The notes: generated from the sequence alone by a model not told the origin. A stretch of 64,000 nt of DNA from Aristaeella sp045111455 (GCA_045111455.1 JBGUGL010000020.1:122580-186579); one strand, 5' to 3'; positions 1-8,613 are shown, numbered from the stretch's first letter. A program made the numbers and translations.

Positions 1-59
1 GGGTAAATAATCCTTTGATCCTGACTCTGAAAAGCACTGTTGATTGTGCATGATGAACG
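1..59. other. Upstream edge, no gene recognised
   Basis: Only 59 bases precede the first gene. A TAA lies near the very start and could end an upstream gene, but there is too little to identify it. Bases 43-56 contain ATTGTGCATGATGAA, which resembles the ATTGTGCA-rich repeat at 7481-7514. Confidence 0.3.
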
Positions 60-1301
60 ATGAAGAATGAATTTGAGTACGGCTGCATCGGGGAACACCT
101 TCCCCACAGCTTTTCCCGGGAAATCCATGAGCAGATCGGCGCTTATGCCTATGAACTGAAGGAACTGACCCCGGATGAACTCCCTGTCTTTTTGACGGTG
201 CGGGCTTTCCGAGGAATCAATGTCACAATTCCCTATAAGCAGGCTGTCATCCCTTTCCTGGATGAAATTGATGAGACCGCAAAGGCTATCGGCGCCGTCA
301 ACACAGTTGTGAACCGGAACGGGAAACTGTTCGGCTTCAACACGGACCTGGACGGGCTGACCCGCCTGATCCGCCGCATCGGCCTGGACCTGAAGGGAAA
401 AAAAGTCCTGATTCCCGGCACCGGCGGCACCTCCCGCACCGCATCCTTCGCGGCGGAGAAACTCGGTGCCCGGGAAATCCTCCGTGTCAGCCGCACGGGA
501 CGGGAAGGCAGCCTGACCTATGAGGATGTCCTTCGGAACCATACGGATGCAGAAATCATCCTGAACACCACTCCCTGCGGCATGTTCCCTGAAACGGATG
601 CCCAGCCGCTGCCGCTGGATCCCTTTGACCGTCTGCAGGGCGTCGCCGATGTGATCTACAATCCCCTGCGCAGCCGGCTGGTGCTGGATGCCCGTTCCCG
701 CGGCATTCCCGCGGAAGGCGGGCTGTATATGCTGGTAGCCCAGGCCGTCCGTGCCTCGGAGCATTTCCTGGATACCGTATATTCCCCCGATCTCACAGAC
801 CGGATTTATGAACATATCCTGCGAGCAAAGGAAAATATTGTGCTCATCGGTATGCCCGGCAGCGGCAAATCCGCCGTCGGCAAAATTCTCACAGCCAGGA
901 CCGGCAGGCCCCTGGCGGACACGGATGAACTCATTGTCCGGAAAGCCGGGAAATCCATTCCCGATATCTTCCGGGAGGACGGCGAGCCTGCTTTCCGGGA
1001 TCTGGAAAGTGCCGTGATCCGTGAGCTTTCCAGGCAGGGAGGCCGGATCATTTCCACCGGAGGCGGCGCAGTGCTGCGTCCGGAAAATGTAGCATCCCTG
1101 CGGCAGAACGGACGCCTTTTCTGGCTGAACCGCAATCCGGATGACCTGACTCCCACGGATGACCGTCCCCTGGCGGATACATCAGCCAAGATGAAACGCC
1201 TGTATCTTGAACGGGAGCCTGTCTACCGGGCCGCTGCGGATACGGTCATTCCTGTCACAGGCACCCCGGAGGAAACTGCCGGAAGAATCGAAAGCTGGTG
1301 A
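60..1301 (+). CDS. aroE-aroK: Bifunctional shikimate dehydrogenase / shikimate kinase
   Basis: This 413-residue fusion should catalyse two cytosolic shikimate-pathway steps: NADPH reduction of 3-dehydroshikimate and ATP phosphorylation of shikimate. The dehydrogenase half (about 1-255) shows NVTIPYK with the catalytic Lys, NTDLDG with the catalytic Asp, and a glycine-rich nucleotide site GTGGTSRT. The kinase half (about 258-413) shows the P-loop GMPGSGKS, the DTDELI acidic motif, FRDLE, STGGGAV and a lid-type RPL. Both halves look intact. In most bacteria these are separate genes, so the fusion is a lineage trait. It starts an operon with aroQ, whose ATG lies 4 bases after this stop. The ribosome binding site is weak, so translation may be coupled to an upstream gene outside the window. 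Confidence 0.95.
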   Translation: MKNEFEYGCIGEHLPHSFSREIHEQIGAYAYELKELTPDELPVFLTVRAFRGINVTIPYKQAVIPFLDEIDETAKAIGAVNTVVNRNGKLFGFNTDLDGLTRLIRRIGLDLKGKKVLIPGTGGTSRTASFAAEKLGAREILRVSRTGREGSLTYEDVLRNHTDAEIILNTTPCGMFPETDAQPLPLDPFDRLQGVADVIYNPLRSRLVLDARSRGIPAEGGLYMLVAQAVRASEHFLDTVYSPDLTDRIYEHILRAKENIVLIGMPGSGKSAVGKILTARTGRPLADTDELIVRKAGKSIPDIFREDGEPAFRDLESAVIRELSRQGGRIISTGGGAVLRPENVASLRQNGRLFWLNRNPDDLTPTDDRPLADTSAKMKRLYLEREPVYRAAADTVIPVTGTPEETAGRIESW

Positions 1302-1305
1302 TTGT

Positions 1306-1737
1306 ATGAATATTCTCGTGATCAACGGACCAAACCTGAATATGCTGGGAATCCGGGAACCGGAAATCTACGGCCGTGCCACCTATGCTGACCTCTGCCG
1401 CCTCATTGAGGACCATGCAAAGGAACTGGGAGTCTCCGTCACCCTCTGTCAGTCCAATCACGAAGGTGCTCTGGTGGATGCCATCCAGCAGGCCTATGGA
1501 AAACAGGACGGCATTGTTATCAATCCGGGGGCCTATACCCATACCAGCATCGCTCTGCTGGACGCGCTGAACGCTGTATCCATCCCGGCAGTGGAAGTGC
1601 ATATCTCAGATCCGGATTCCCGGGAGGAATTCCGGAAAACCAGCTATGTCCGCGCCGCCTGTGTAAAAACCATCAAAGGCCATGGTCTCAGCGGCTATCT
1701 GGAAGCCATGGATTTCCTGGCAGGAGTGAACCGATGA
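1306..1737 (+). CDS. aroQ: 3-dehydroquinate dehydratase, type II
   Basis: At 143 residues this matches the small dodecameric type II dehydroquinase family, which converts 3-dehydroquinate to 3-dehydroshikimate. The N-terminus reads NILVINGPNLNMLG, followed by the catalytic Tyr region (EIYG), NHEGALVD, NPGAYTHTS with its Asn and Ala/Tyr, and the VHISD signature with the catalytic His. The chosen ATG is the first that gives this family N-terminus. An in-frame ATG further upstream would add about 33 residues overlapping the kinase. It sits between the aroE-aroK fusion and aroA, and its stop overlaps the aroA start (ATGA), so the three are translationally coupled. Confidence 0.95.
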   Translation: MNILVINGPNLNMLGIREPEIYGRATYADLCRLIEDHAKELGVSVTLCQSNHEGALVDAIQQAYGKQDGIVINPGAYTHTSIALLDALNAVSIPAVEVHISDPDSREEFRKTSYVRAACVKTIKGHGLSGYLEAMDFLAGVNR

Positions 1738-2942
1738 AAGTCATTATCCGCCCCGGCGCCGCCCGCGGAACCGTTGCAGCGCCGCCCTCCAAGTCCATGG
1801 CCCACCGGCTGCTGATTTGTGCCGCCCTGGCAGAGGGAGAAAGCATCGTCCGCGGAGTGGATCCCAGCGAGGATATCCTCGCTACGGCAGACTGCCTGAC
1901 GGCACTGGGCGCTTCCCTTCTCCGGGAGGGAGACGCAGTCCTCGTCCGGGGTACAGATCCCCGGAAGTCCCGTGATGCAATACTTCGCTGCCGGGAATCC
2001 GGAAGCACGCTGCGTTTTATGATCCCCCTGTGCCTGCTTTCCGGCAGCTCCATGCGTCTGGAGGGCAGTGAAAAGCTGTTGTCCAGGCCCCTGTCCGTAT
2101 ATGAGGATCTGTGCCGGGAACAGAGCTTCCTGCTCTCCCGGGAAAACGGCGGCCTGCAGGTCTGCGGCCGGCTGGTCCCGGGTGAATATGCCGTCCCCGG
2201 AAACATCAGCAGCCAGTTCATCACCGGCCTGCTTTTTGCCCTTCCCCTGCTTTCCCGGGACAGCACCGTCCGTCTGGTTCCCCCGGTGGAAAGCCGTTCC
2301 TATCTGTCCCTGACGCTGCAGGCCCTGCAGGATGCCGGGATCCCGGTATCCTGGAAGGATGAGTATACCCTGGCCGTTCCCGGCAGTGCCGCCTACCGTC
2401 CCCGGGATACGGCGGTGGAGGGGGATTATTCCAATGCAGCCTTTTTTGAGGTCCTCAACTGCGCCGGCGGCAGCGTTGCTGTTACCGGTCTGCGGGCAGA
2501 CAGCCTGCAGGGTGACAGAATTTATCAGGAGTATCTTCCGAAACTGCAGGCAGGCTGTCCGGAACTTGATCTCACGGACTGCCCCGACCTGGCGCCTGCG
2601 CTCTTTGCCGCAGCAGCCCTTTGCCACGGGGCAGTGTTCACCGGCACCCGGCGCCTGCAGTTCAAGGAAAGCGACCGCGGCGCTGTCATGGCGGAGGAAA
2701 TGGCGAAATTCGGCATCCTCCTGAAGACAGAAGAGAACCGCATTACTGTTCCCGTCGGAAATATCCGGACCCCGGCGGTGCCCCTCGAAAGCCATAATGA
2801 CCATCGGATTGCCATGGCCCTTTCCCTGCTGTGCACCCGCACCGGCGGGGAAATCCGGGGTGCTGAAGCAGTACGCAAAAGCTTCCCGGATTACTGGGAT
2901 CGGCTCCGTTCCCTGGGAATCAGCGTTGAAGCCCGGGACTGA
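1734..2942 (+). CDS. aroA: 3-phosphoshikimate 1-carboxyvinyltransferase (EPSP synthase)
   Basis: The protein transfers the enolpyruvyl group of phosphoenolpyruvate to shikimate-3-phosphate. At 402 residues it is slightly short for the family but complete. Visible signatures are SKSMAHR near the N-terminus (substrate Lys), ESGSTLRF (PEP-binding loop), SSQFITG, GDYSNAAFF, FKESDRG and the closing NDHRIAMAL motif. AGGAG lies 7 bases before the ATG, which overlaps the aroQ stop. The loop residue pattern SGSTLR differs from the enterobacterial GNAGTAMR form, as is usual for clostridial enzymes. The order aroEK-aroQ-aroA is a compact aromatic amino acid operon. Confidence 0.95.
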   Translation: MKVIIRPGAARGTVAAPPSKSMAHRLLICAALAEGESIVRGVDPSEDILATADCLTALGASLLREGDAVLVRGTDPRKSRDAILRCRESGSTLRFMIPLCLLSGSSMRLEGSEKLLSRPLSVYEDLCREQSFLLSRENGGLQVCGRLVPGEYAVPGNISSQFITGLLFALPLLSRDSTVRLVPPVESRSYLSLTLQALQDAGIPVSWKDEYTLAVPGSAAYRPRDTAVEGDYSNAAFFEVLNCAGGSVAVTGLRADSLQGDRIYQEYLPKLQAGCPELDLTDCPDLAPALFAAAALCHGAVFTGTRRLQFKESDRGAVMAEEMAKFGILLKTEENRITVPVGNIRTPAVPLESHNDHRIAMALSLLCTRTGGEIRGAEAVRKSFPDYWDRLRSLGISVEARD

Positions 2943-2991
2943 GGCTGTTCTGCCGGAAGTATATTCAGCATTTTATATCGGAGGTTTACAG

Positions 2992-3390
2992 ATGGCTGTA
3001 TTTGAATCCCTGGAACAGGCCAGGGCATTTTTCAGCAGGGATCTCTTCGCCGCCGGCAACGGCATGACCCTCGAAGCGCTCACACCGGACGGCGCCGTCT
3101 GCGCCATGGATATTACCGAGCGACATCAGAATGCGGAAGGCGGCCTGATGGGCGGCGCGATCCTTGCCCTGGCGGATTTCACTTTTGCCGCCGCTTCCAA
3201 CAACGCCCACCGTCCCACCGTTGCCCAGCAGGTCAGCCTGAACTTTCTCAATGCCTCCAGGGGGACCTGTCTCACTTCGGCGGCCCACTGTATAAAGGAT
3301 GGCCGCACCAGCTGCGTTTATCGTATTGAAATAAAAGATGACCTGGGCAGGGAAATTGCCCAGGCCATGTTCACCGGTTTCAAACTTTAA
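2992..3390 (+). CDS. PaaI-family hotdog thioesterase
   Basis: A 132-residue single hotdog-fold domain. It should hydrolyse small acyl- or aryl-CoA thioesters in the cytosol, with the substrate unknown. The family pattern is visible in the HQNAEGGLMGGAILALADFTF segment, where the Asn/Gly-rich turn leads into the long hotdog helix, and in the later strand AQQVSLNFLNASRG. The start is fixed by GGAGG 8 bases before the ATG; longer in-frame versions would overlap aroA. It follows aroA by 49 bases on the same strand and may be read through from it. The gene ends exactly where the convergent transporter gene ends. Confidence 0.85.
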   Translation: MAVFESLEQARAFFSRDLFAAGNGMTLEALTPDGAVCAMDITERHQNAEGGLMGGAILALADFTFAAASNNAHRPTVAQQVSLNFLNASRGTCLTSAAHCIKDGRTSCVYRIEIKDDLGREIAQAMFTGFKL

Positions 3391-3951
3391 TTACTTTGCT
3401 GCCTCGTCCAGCTTCTTCAGGATACCTCCGGCCTTGAGCGCCGGCACCACCGCATGGTAGAAGATCGGGGCAGCCACAATCGCAGCGCCCGCATTAATGA
3501 TGGACGCCGGGAACTTGCTGGCAACCGCCGCCCAGGCATTGCCCGCAATCGCTCCGTAAATGGCGCTCTTCAGCATATACAGCGCCACATAGGTCAACGC
3601 ACCCGCAACACAGGCGGCCACCACCCGGATGAGCGTCTGTGTTTTTTCATTGTTCCGTTTGCCGGCAATCAGGCCGCAGATCCAGGCCATGGCAAACTTA
3701 GAAACGAAGGTGATCAGGAGATTGACGATCCCCTCATTATAGAACGACAGGTCGTACAGGGCGGATCCCAGGCCTGCAGCCGTACCGCCCCAGACCGGCC
3801 CGAGCAGCAGGCCGCACAGCAGGCAGACAGCGTTGGCGAAATGAACCTTTGAGCCCAGCAGCGGGAATCTGAACAGGGTCACCACAAATACCAGGGCTGC
3901 CATCACTGCGCCGAACACGATCCGCGTCAGCTGAATTTCATTCTTCTTCAT
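3391..3951 (-). CDS. ECF-type vitamin transporter, substrate-binding S component
   Basis: This 186-residue integral membrane protein has about six hydrophobic segments. It has the profile of an energy-coupling-factor S subunit, which binds a vitamin and docks on a shared EcfT/EcfA module encoded elsewhere. The N-terminal IQLTRIVFGAVMAALVFVVT and the repeated small-residue helices fit the family. The start was chosen because AGGAAG lies about 9 bases upstream; a longer start adds 11 residues without a ribosome site. It is divergent from a MocR-type regulator 97 bases away. MocR proteins often sense pyridoxal phosphate and control B6 genes, so a vitamin B6 vitamer is a reasonable guess for the substrate. 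This is inference only. Confidence 0.82.
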   Translation of the reverse strand: MKKNEIQLTRIVFGAVMAALVFVVTLFRFPLLGSKVHFANAVCLLCGLLLGPVWGGTAAGLGSALYDLSFYNEGIVNLLITFVSKFAMAWICGLIAGKRNNEKTQTLIRVVAACVAGALTYVALYMLKSAIYGAIAGNAWAAVASKFPASIINAGAAIVAAPIFYHAVVPALKAGGILKKLDEAAK

Positions 3952-4047
3952 CGTAAACACTTCCTCACTTGACTTTGGATGCAAAGGAGTATATGCTCTG
4001 TTTGGCTATATGAAAAGTGCCAGAAACGGAGAATTTTATAAGACCAG

Positions 4048-5127
4048 ATGAAAAACACCAAACCGGCCTACCTGGCCCTGTACGAATCCCTGCGGGAGGA
4101 AATCCGTTCCGGTGTCCGCCCCTTCGGCAGCCGCCTGCCTTCCAGGCGTGTCCTCGCCCGGGACCGGGGTGTCAGCGCCATCACGGCGGAGCACAGCCTG
4201 GAACTGCTGTGCGAGGAGGGCTACGCGGAGCCGCGTCCCCGCAGCGGCTGCTATGTCATTTACCGGGAGGGTGACGGTTTTTCCCCGCCTTCAGGGCCGC
4301 CGGAACAGCGCACCGCTCCGGTTCCTCCCTCCCCCGGCCGGGACTGCTTTCCCTTTCCCGCCCTGGCCCGGATTATGCGCCGTGTCCTGACGGAATACGG
4401 CGAGGAAATCCTTGTCCGCCCGCCGAAAACCGGCTGTCCCGAACTCCGGGAAGCTATCTGTCGGTATCTGGCCCGCAACCGCGGCATCCGCGTTCAGCCG
4501 GACCAGATTGTCATCGGCGCCGGCGCGGAATATCTTTACGGGCTGACAGTGGAACTGCTGGGCAGCGGGAGGATTTACGGCATCGAGTCGCCTTCCTATC
4601 AGAAGATTGAACAGATATACCGTTCCCGGGGTGTGCAGGTGGATTACTGTCCTCTCGGAAAAGACGGCATTCTCTCAGAAGCGCTCCGGGCCACAAAAGC
4701 CTCTGTCCTCCATGTCACGCCCTTCCGCAGTTTTCCCAGCGGTGTCACCGCCACAGCCTCCAAGCGCCGGGAATACCTTCGTTGGATTGATCAGGAGGAC
4801 CGTTTCATCGTGGAGGATGACTATGAATCGGAATTCTCCCTCCTGCGCAAGCCGGAGGAAACCCTGTTTGCCGGAGCCTCCCGGCAGAATGTAATCTATC
4901 TGAACACTTTTTCCCGCACTGTTTCCCCGTCTTTCCGCGTCGGATATATGGTACTTCCCCGGGCACTGCTCCCGGTTTTTGAGCAGCGGGTCGGTTTCTA
5001 CAGCTGCACCGTTCCCGCCTTTGAGCAGTATGTGCTGGCAGAGCTCATCAGCGGCGGCGAATTTGAACGCCATATCAACCGGATCCGGCGTAATGAACGC
5101 AGGACAGCGGATACCCGCCTGCCGTAA
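4048..5127 (+). CDS. MocR-type GntR regulator, truncated and lacking the PLP lysine
   Basis: The N-terminal 75 residues form a GntR winged helix (PFGSRLPSRRVLARDRGVSAITAEHSLELL). A fold-type I aminotransferase domain starts near residue 95. It retains VEDDYESEF, where the Asp normally contacts the pyridine nitrogen. The Schiff-base lysine motif usually seen as FSKTLSP reads FSRTVSP, with Arg at residue 290 (CGC at 4915-4917). The HQFP motif is also altered, to FRSFP. The protein stops at 359 residues, whereas MocR regulators are usually about 450-500, so the C-terminal subdomain is missing and no frame downstream resumes it. It is either a PLP-independent regulator or a decaying gene. It is divergent from the ECF S component, its likely target. 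Confidence 0.8.
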   Translation: MKNTKPAYLALYESLREEIRSGVRPFGSRLPSRRVLARDRGVSAITAEHSLELLCEEGYAEPRPRSGCYVIYREGDGFSPPSGPPEQRTAPVPPSPGRDCFPFPALARIMRRVLTEYGEEILVRPPKTGCPELREAICRYLARNRGIRVQPDQIVIGAGAEYLYGLTVELLGSGRIYGIESPSYQKIEQIYRSRGVQVDYCPLGKDGILSEALRATKASVLHVTPFRSFPSGVTATASKRREYLRWIDQEDRFIVEDDYESEFSLLRKPEETLFAGASRQNVIYLNTFSRTVSPSFRVGYMVLPRALLPVFEQRVGFYSCTVPAFEQYVLAELISGGEFERHINRIRRNERRTADTRLP

Positions 5128-5299
5128 AGCCGGTCCTCCCGTATTGATTTCGCGGCCTGTCTGTCGTAAAATAGCAGTGGGAGATCCTGCATCAGCAAAA
5201 GTCCATACCCGGAAAACAGTTTCCGCCGGGAAACCCGCGGATGTGTTTCCTCTTCTTCAGGAATACCCATTATATAAATTTAAAGGATTGATCTGACCT

Positions 5300-7465
5300 A
5301 TGCCTTCAAAGGAAAAAAAGACCAAGCACAGCACTGCGCCTTCCCCGGACACCGTGTATGTCAACCGGGAACTGAGCTGGCTGGAGTTTAACCGCCGGGT
5401 CCTGCTGGAAGCGGCTGATCCGTCTGTTCCCCTGCTCGAGCGGCTGAAGTTCCTGATGATTTACCAGTCCAATCTGGAGGAGTTCTACCGGGTCCGCATC
5501 GGCATTCTCACCCATCGGGCCATGCTGACGCCGGAAAGCGGCGATCCTGTTTCCGGCATGCTTCCGGAAACGCAGATTGCTGCCGCCCTGGTTGTCACCC
5601 GGGAGCAGCAGACCCTGCTGGAAAGCATCTGGAAAGGCATCCGGGAAGAGCTGCACGCCCGTAATGTGGATGTGCTGGATTTCAAAAAAATCAGCAAAGT
5701 GGATGAGCTGATGAGCAAGAAGCTTTTCGGCGACATCCGGGATCTGCTGCAGCCCCAGATAATCAGCCCGGACCAGCCCCTTCCCTTTCTCTGGAGCGGG
5801 GAAACCAACATCATTGCTTTCCTGGGCCGCGGAACCGACCAGAAGCTCTGTTTCATTCCCCTTCACCGGGTTCCGGCCTATCAGAGTTTTGAAATCGACG
5901 GCTGTCAGAAGATCGTGCTGACTGCGCCGCTGGTAAGGCATTTCCTTCCGCTGCTGCTGAAAAAGGAAACCATTGTCCAGTCCGCCATCATGGATGTTAC
6001 CCGGAATGCGGACGTCTTCTTCTCCAGTGTGGAAGACCGGGCTGATGATAACTTCCGTGACAAGGTCTCCGGTATGCTTTCCAAGCGGAAGCGTGAAATG
6101 CCTGTACGCGTGCGTATCAGCGGCAAGCTGACCGATCCCGCCCGGGCCCTGCTCCTCCGGAAGCTCCATGTGACGGAGGACCGGGTGTTCACCCAGTCCA
6201 TTCCCTTCGATCTTTCCTTCCGTTCCTGTATCAGCGGACCTGCGGACCTTCGCTATCCGGACCGGAAACCTTCCCGGGATCTGGGACTGAAAAAAGGGGA
6301 ATACTTCAGCTATATCGACAGGCAAGACCTGTTGATGAGTTTCCCTTTTCAGAGCATGATGTCCTTTGTGGACCTGATTTACGAAGCTGCGGACGATCCC
6401 GAGGTGCTTTCCATCAAAATCACCCTGTACCGGATGTCCGGCAGCAGCAAGATTGCCGCCGCCCTGGCTTATGCCGCCGACCGCGGCAAGGATGTGCTCT
6501 GTCTGCTGGAGCTCCGCGCCCGTTTTGACGAGCAGAATAATATTGACTATTCCGAGATGCTGGAAGACGCGGGCTGCCGTGTCATCTACGGTCTTCCTGA
6601 CCAGAAGGTGCACAGCAAGCTGTGCGTCATCACCCGCCAGCGCGGCCTGACTCTGAGCAGGATCACCCAGGTCGGAACCGGCAACTACAACGAAGTTACC
6701 GGCGAGCAGTATACCGACCTGTCCCTTATCACCGCCCGGGAAGACGCCGGCCGGGAAGCGGAAGCGGTATTCACCGCCCTGGAAAACGGGGAGCTGCCTC
6801 CGGAAGCCCATGCCCTGTGGATCGCTCCCCTGAGTTTCAAGTCCCGGGTCCTGGAAATGCTGGACCGGGAACTGGCAAAAGGGGAAGACGGCCGTGTGGC
6901 CATCAAGATCAATTCCCTGAACAACCGGGAAATCATGGAAAAACTCATCGAATGCTCCCAGGCGGGCGTAAAGGTGGAACTGTTCATCCGCGGGATCTGC
7001 TCCCTGCGTCCCGGCATTCCCGGCATGACGGACAACATCACCGTCAGGAGCGTCATCGGCCGCTGGCTGGAGCATTCCCGCATCTACAGTTTCGGGGAAG
7101 GGGCGGACCAGCGTCTCTTCATCGGCTCCGGGGACCTGCTGAACCGCAACCTGGAGCGCCGGGTGGAAGCCTTTATTGAAGCGGTTACCCCGGACACCCG
7201 GGAGCAGCTGAACGTCATCCTGGATGCCCTGCGGAACGACCGGGAGAAATCCTGGCTCATGCAGCCGGACGGCACCTATGTCCGGGAGGATGACGGTGAA
7301 GGTACTTCCTCCCAGGAAGCGCTGTACCGTTACTTCAGCGGTCTCAGGGTTTCCCTTGCGGAACCCGCTGCTCAGGAGCCTGAAACACCCGCAGCCGTTG
7401 AAACGTCCGGAGAAAAAAACTCCGGCGGCCTGTTCGGCTGGCTGCACCGTCTCTTTGGCTCCTGA
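5300..7465 (+). CDS. ppk1: Polyphosphate kinase 1
   Basis: The 721-residue enzyme makes inorganic polyphosphate from ATP and can run in reverse. The order of domains is normal: N-terminal helical domain (VNRELSWLEFNRRVL, SNLEEFYRVR), head domain, then two phospholipase D-like catalytic domains. The autophosphorylated His is in KVHSKLCVI and the second active-site His in RWLEHSRIY. A short Glu/Pro-rich tail precedes the C-terminal hydrophobic residues. AAAGGA lies about 12 bases before the ATG, which is far, so the start is only likely. No exopolyphosphatase or phosphate-transport gene is adjacent. The gene appears monocistronic and is followed by an ATTGTGCA-type repeat. Confidence 0.95.
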   Translation: MPSKEKKTKHSTAPSPDTVYVNRELSWLEFNRRVLLEAADPSVPLLERLKFLMIYQSNLEEFYRVRIGILTHRAMLTPESGDPVSGMLPETQIAAALVVTREQQTLLESIWKGIREELHARNVDVLDFKKISKVDELMSKKLFGDIRDLLQPQIISPDQPLPFLWSGETNIIAFLGRGTDQKLCFIPLHRVPAYQSFEIDGCQKIVLTAPLVRHFLPLLLKKETIVQSAIMDVTRNADVFFSSVEDRADDNFRDKVSGMLSKRKREMPVRVRISGKLTDPARALLLRKLHVTEDRVFTQSIPFDLSFRSCISGPADLRYPDRKPSRDLGLKKGEYFSYIDRQDLLMSFPFQSMMSFVDLIYEAADDPEVLSIKITLYRMSGSSKIAAALAYAADRGKDVLCLLELRARFDEQNNIDYSEMLEDAGCRVIYGLPDQKVHSKLCVITRQRGLTLSRITQVGTGNYNEVTGEQYTDLSLITAREDAGREAEAVFTALENGELPPEAHALWIAPLSFKSRVLEMLDRELAKGEDGRVAIKINSLNNREIMEKLIECSQAGVKVELFIRGICSLRPGIPGMTDNITVRSVIGRWLEHSRIYSFGEGADQRLFIGSGDLLNRNLERRVEAFIEAVTPDTREQLNVILDALRNDREKSWLMQPDGTYVREDDGEGTSSQEALYRYFSGLRVSLAEPAAQEPETPAAVETSGEKNSGGLFGWLHRLFGS

Positions 7466-7480
7466 TATGCCTGCCGTTAT

Positions 7481-7514
7481 CAATTGTGCATTGTGCATCA
7501 TGAATTGTGCATTG
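7481..7514. repeat. ATTGTGCA-rich intergenic repeat
   Basis: Three near-copies of ATTGTGCA occur within 34 bases between ppk1 and the glucokinase gene, the first two overlapping by one base. A related stretch lies at 43-56 in front of aroE-aroK. The element is too short to be a mobile element. It could be a dispersed repeat, which a genome-wide count would settle. Confidence 0.5.
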
Positions 7515-7533
7515 AACTGAAGGGGGTTGAATC

Positions 7534-8493
7534 ATGTCTGAAAGCTACAATATCTGTCTGGACGTGGGCGGCACCAAAGTGCTCGGTGCGATCTTTGATG
7601 AAAAGGACAAGATCATTTACCGCCTGAAAAAGCGGTCCAAAAGCGGCGGCGCCGCCTCCGCTGATGTGGAAAAGGTCATCATCGACGTGGTGGAGGAGAT
7701 GATTAAGGAATCCGGCATCGACCGCAAAAAGCTGAATGCCGTCGCCTCCTGCGCCCCCGGCGTCATTGACCAGGACAAGGGGATCGTTCTCTTCACGCCG
7801 AACCTGCCCTGGCGCGATTACGACATGGCCTCCTCCATGCGCAAACAGTTCGGCGTTCCCTTCTATGTGGGCAACGACGTCAACCTGGGCGTGCTGGGCG
7901 AATACCATTTCGGCGCTGCGCGCGGCTATAAGAACATCGTGGGCTTTTTTGTGGGTACCGGCATGGGCGGCGGGCTTATCCTCAACGGTTCTCTCTTTAC
8001 CGGGAACCAGTTCAAAGCCGCTGAATACGGCCATATGATCCTGGACCCTGAAGGTCCCCTGTGCAACTGCGGCCAGCGCGGCTGCCTGGAAGCGTTCTCC
8101 AGCAAGCAGGGCATGACAGCCTATATCCGCCAGCAGATTTCCCGCGGACGGAAAACCCTGATGGAGGAAGCCGTCAGCGAAGGCGTCTTCCGTTCCAAGA
8201 AGCTGGTCAAAGCCCTGGAAGCCGGGGACCAGGTAGCCATGGAAGCGGTGGACCGTGCCTGTCATTGGCTGGCTGTCGCCACCGGCAACCTCATCAATAC
8301 CATATCCCCGGACCTGGTCCTCTACGGCGGCGGTGTCATCGAAGCCCTGGGAGACCTGTTCCTGAAAAAGATTCTGGCTGAAGTGGACCGTTACTGTATG
8401 CCGCAGATCCGTTCCACCGTGGAGATTAAAAACGCGTCCCTGGGGGATGATTCCATCCTCTATGGTGATCTGGCCATGATCAAGGGACTGTAA
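7534..8493 (+). CDS. glcK: ROK-family glucokinase
   Basis: A 319-residue ROK (repressor, ORF, kinase) sugar kinase without the N-terminal DNA-binding domain, so it is an enzyme and not a regulator. It should phosphorylate glucose with ATP in the cytosol. The ATP-binding phosphate loop is DVGGTKVLG near the N-terminus. GNDVNLGVLGEY carries the catalytic Asp. EYGHMILDP is followed by the zinc-binding CNCGQRGCLEAF signature, and the second Gly-rich ATP motif is YGGGVI. GGGGG lies 9 bases before the ATG. It stands alone between ppk1 and a two-component system, and a strong terminator follows at once. Confidence 0.93.
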   Translation: MSESYNICLDVGGTKVLGAIFDEKDKIIYRLKKRSKSGGAASADVEKVIIDVVEEMIKESGIDRKKLNAVASCAPGVIDQDKGIVLFTPNLPWRDYDMASSMRKQFGVPFYVGNDVNLGVLGEYHFGAARGYKNIVGFFVGTGMGGGLILNGSLFTGNQFKAAEYGHMILDPEGPLCNCGQRGCLEAFSSKQGMTAYIRQQISRGRKTLMEEAVSEGVFRSKKLVKALEAGDQVAMEAVDRACHWLAVATGNLINTISPDLVLYGGGVIEALGDLFLKKILAEVDRYCMPQIRSTVEIKNASLGDDSILYGDLAMIKGL

Positions 8494-8510
8494 AAATATG
8501 TTTCTGTCAG

Positions 8511-8542
8511 GACCGGTATCCGGAAGGATACCGGTCTGTTTT
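8511..8542 (+). terminator. Intrinsic terminator after glucokinase
   Basis: The perfect 11-bp inverted repeat GACCGGTATCC / GGATACCGGTC has a GGAA tetraloop and is followed by TGTTTT. It lies 17 bases after the glucokinase stop. Confidence 0.85.
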
Positions 8543-8613
8543 GTAACAGGCAGGAAAGGCTTGTTACAAAGTTTACAGATTTGTTACACCGTTATCCTGC
8601 AGATAATGTTACA
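8542..8613 (+). promoter_or_regulatory. Promoter with repeated TGTTACA boxes
   Basis: TGTTACA occurs at 8562, 8582 and 8607, its reverse complement TGTAACA at 8542, and the related GTTTACA at 8571. Spacings of about 9-11 and 20 bases place the boxes on the same helix face, as in direct-repeat sites of OmpR/PhoB-type response regulators. A possible promoter is TTGTTA (8581-8586), 15 bases, then GATAAT (8602-8607). The adjacent gene encodes an OmpR-type regulator, so autoregulation is likely but inferred. Confidence 0.5.

Noticed and set aside
5306..7501. Very long open frame on the minus strand opposite ppk1
   Set aside because: It is antisense to a certain gene, has no ribosome site or family motif, and its Gln/Gly/His-rich composition is that of a shadow frame in GC-rich coding DNA.
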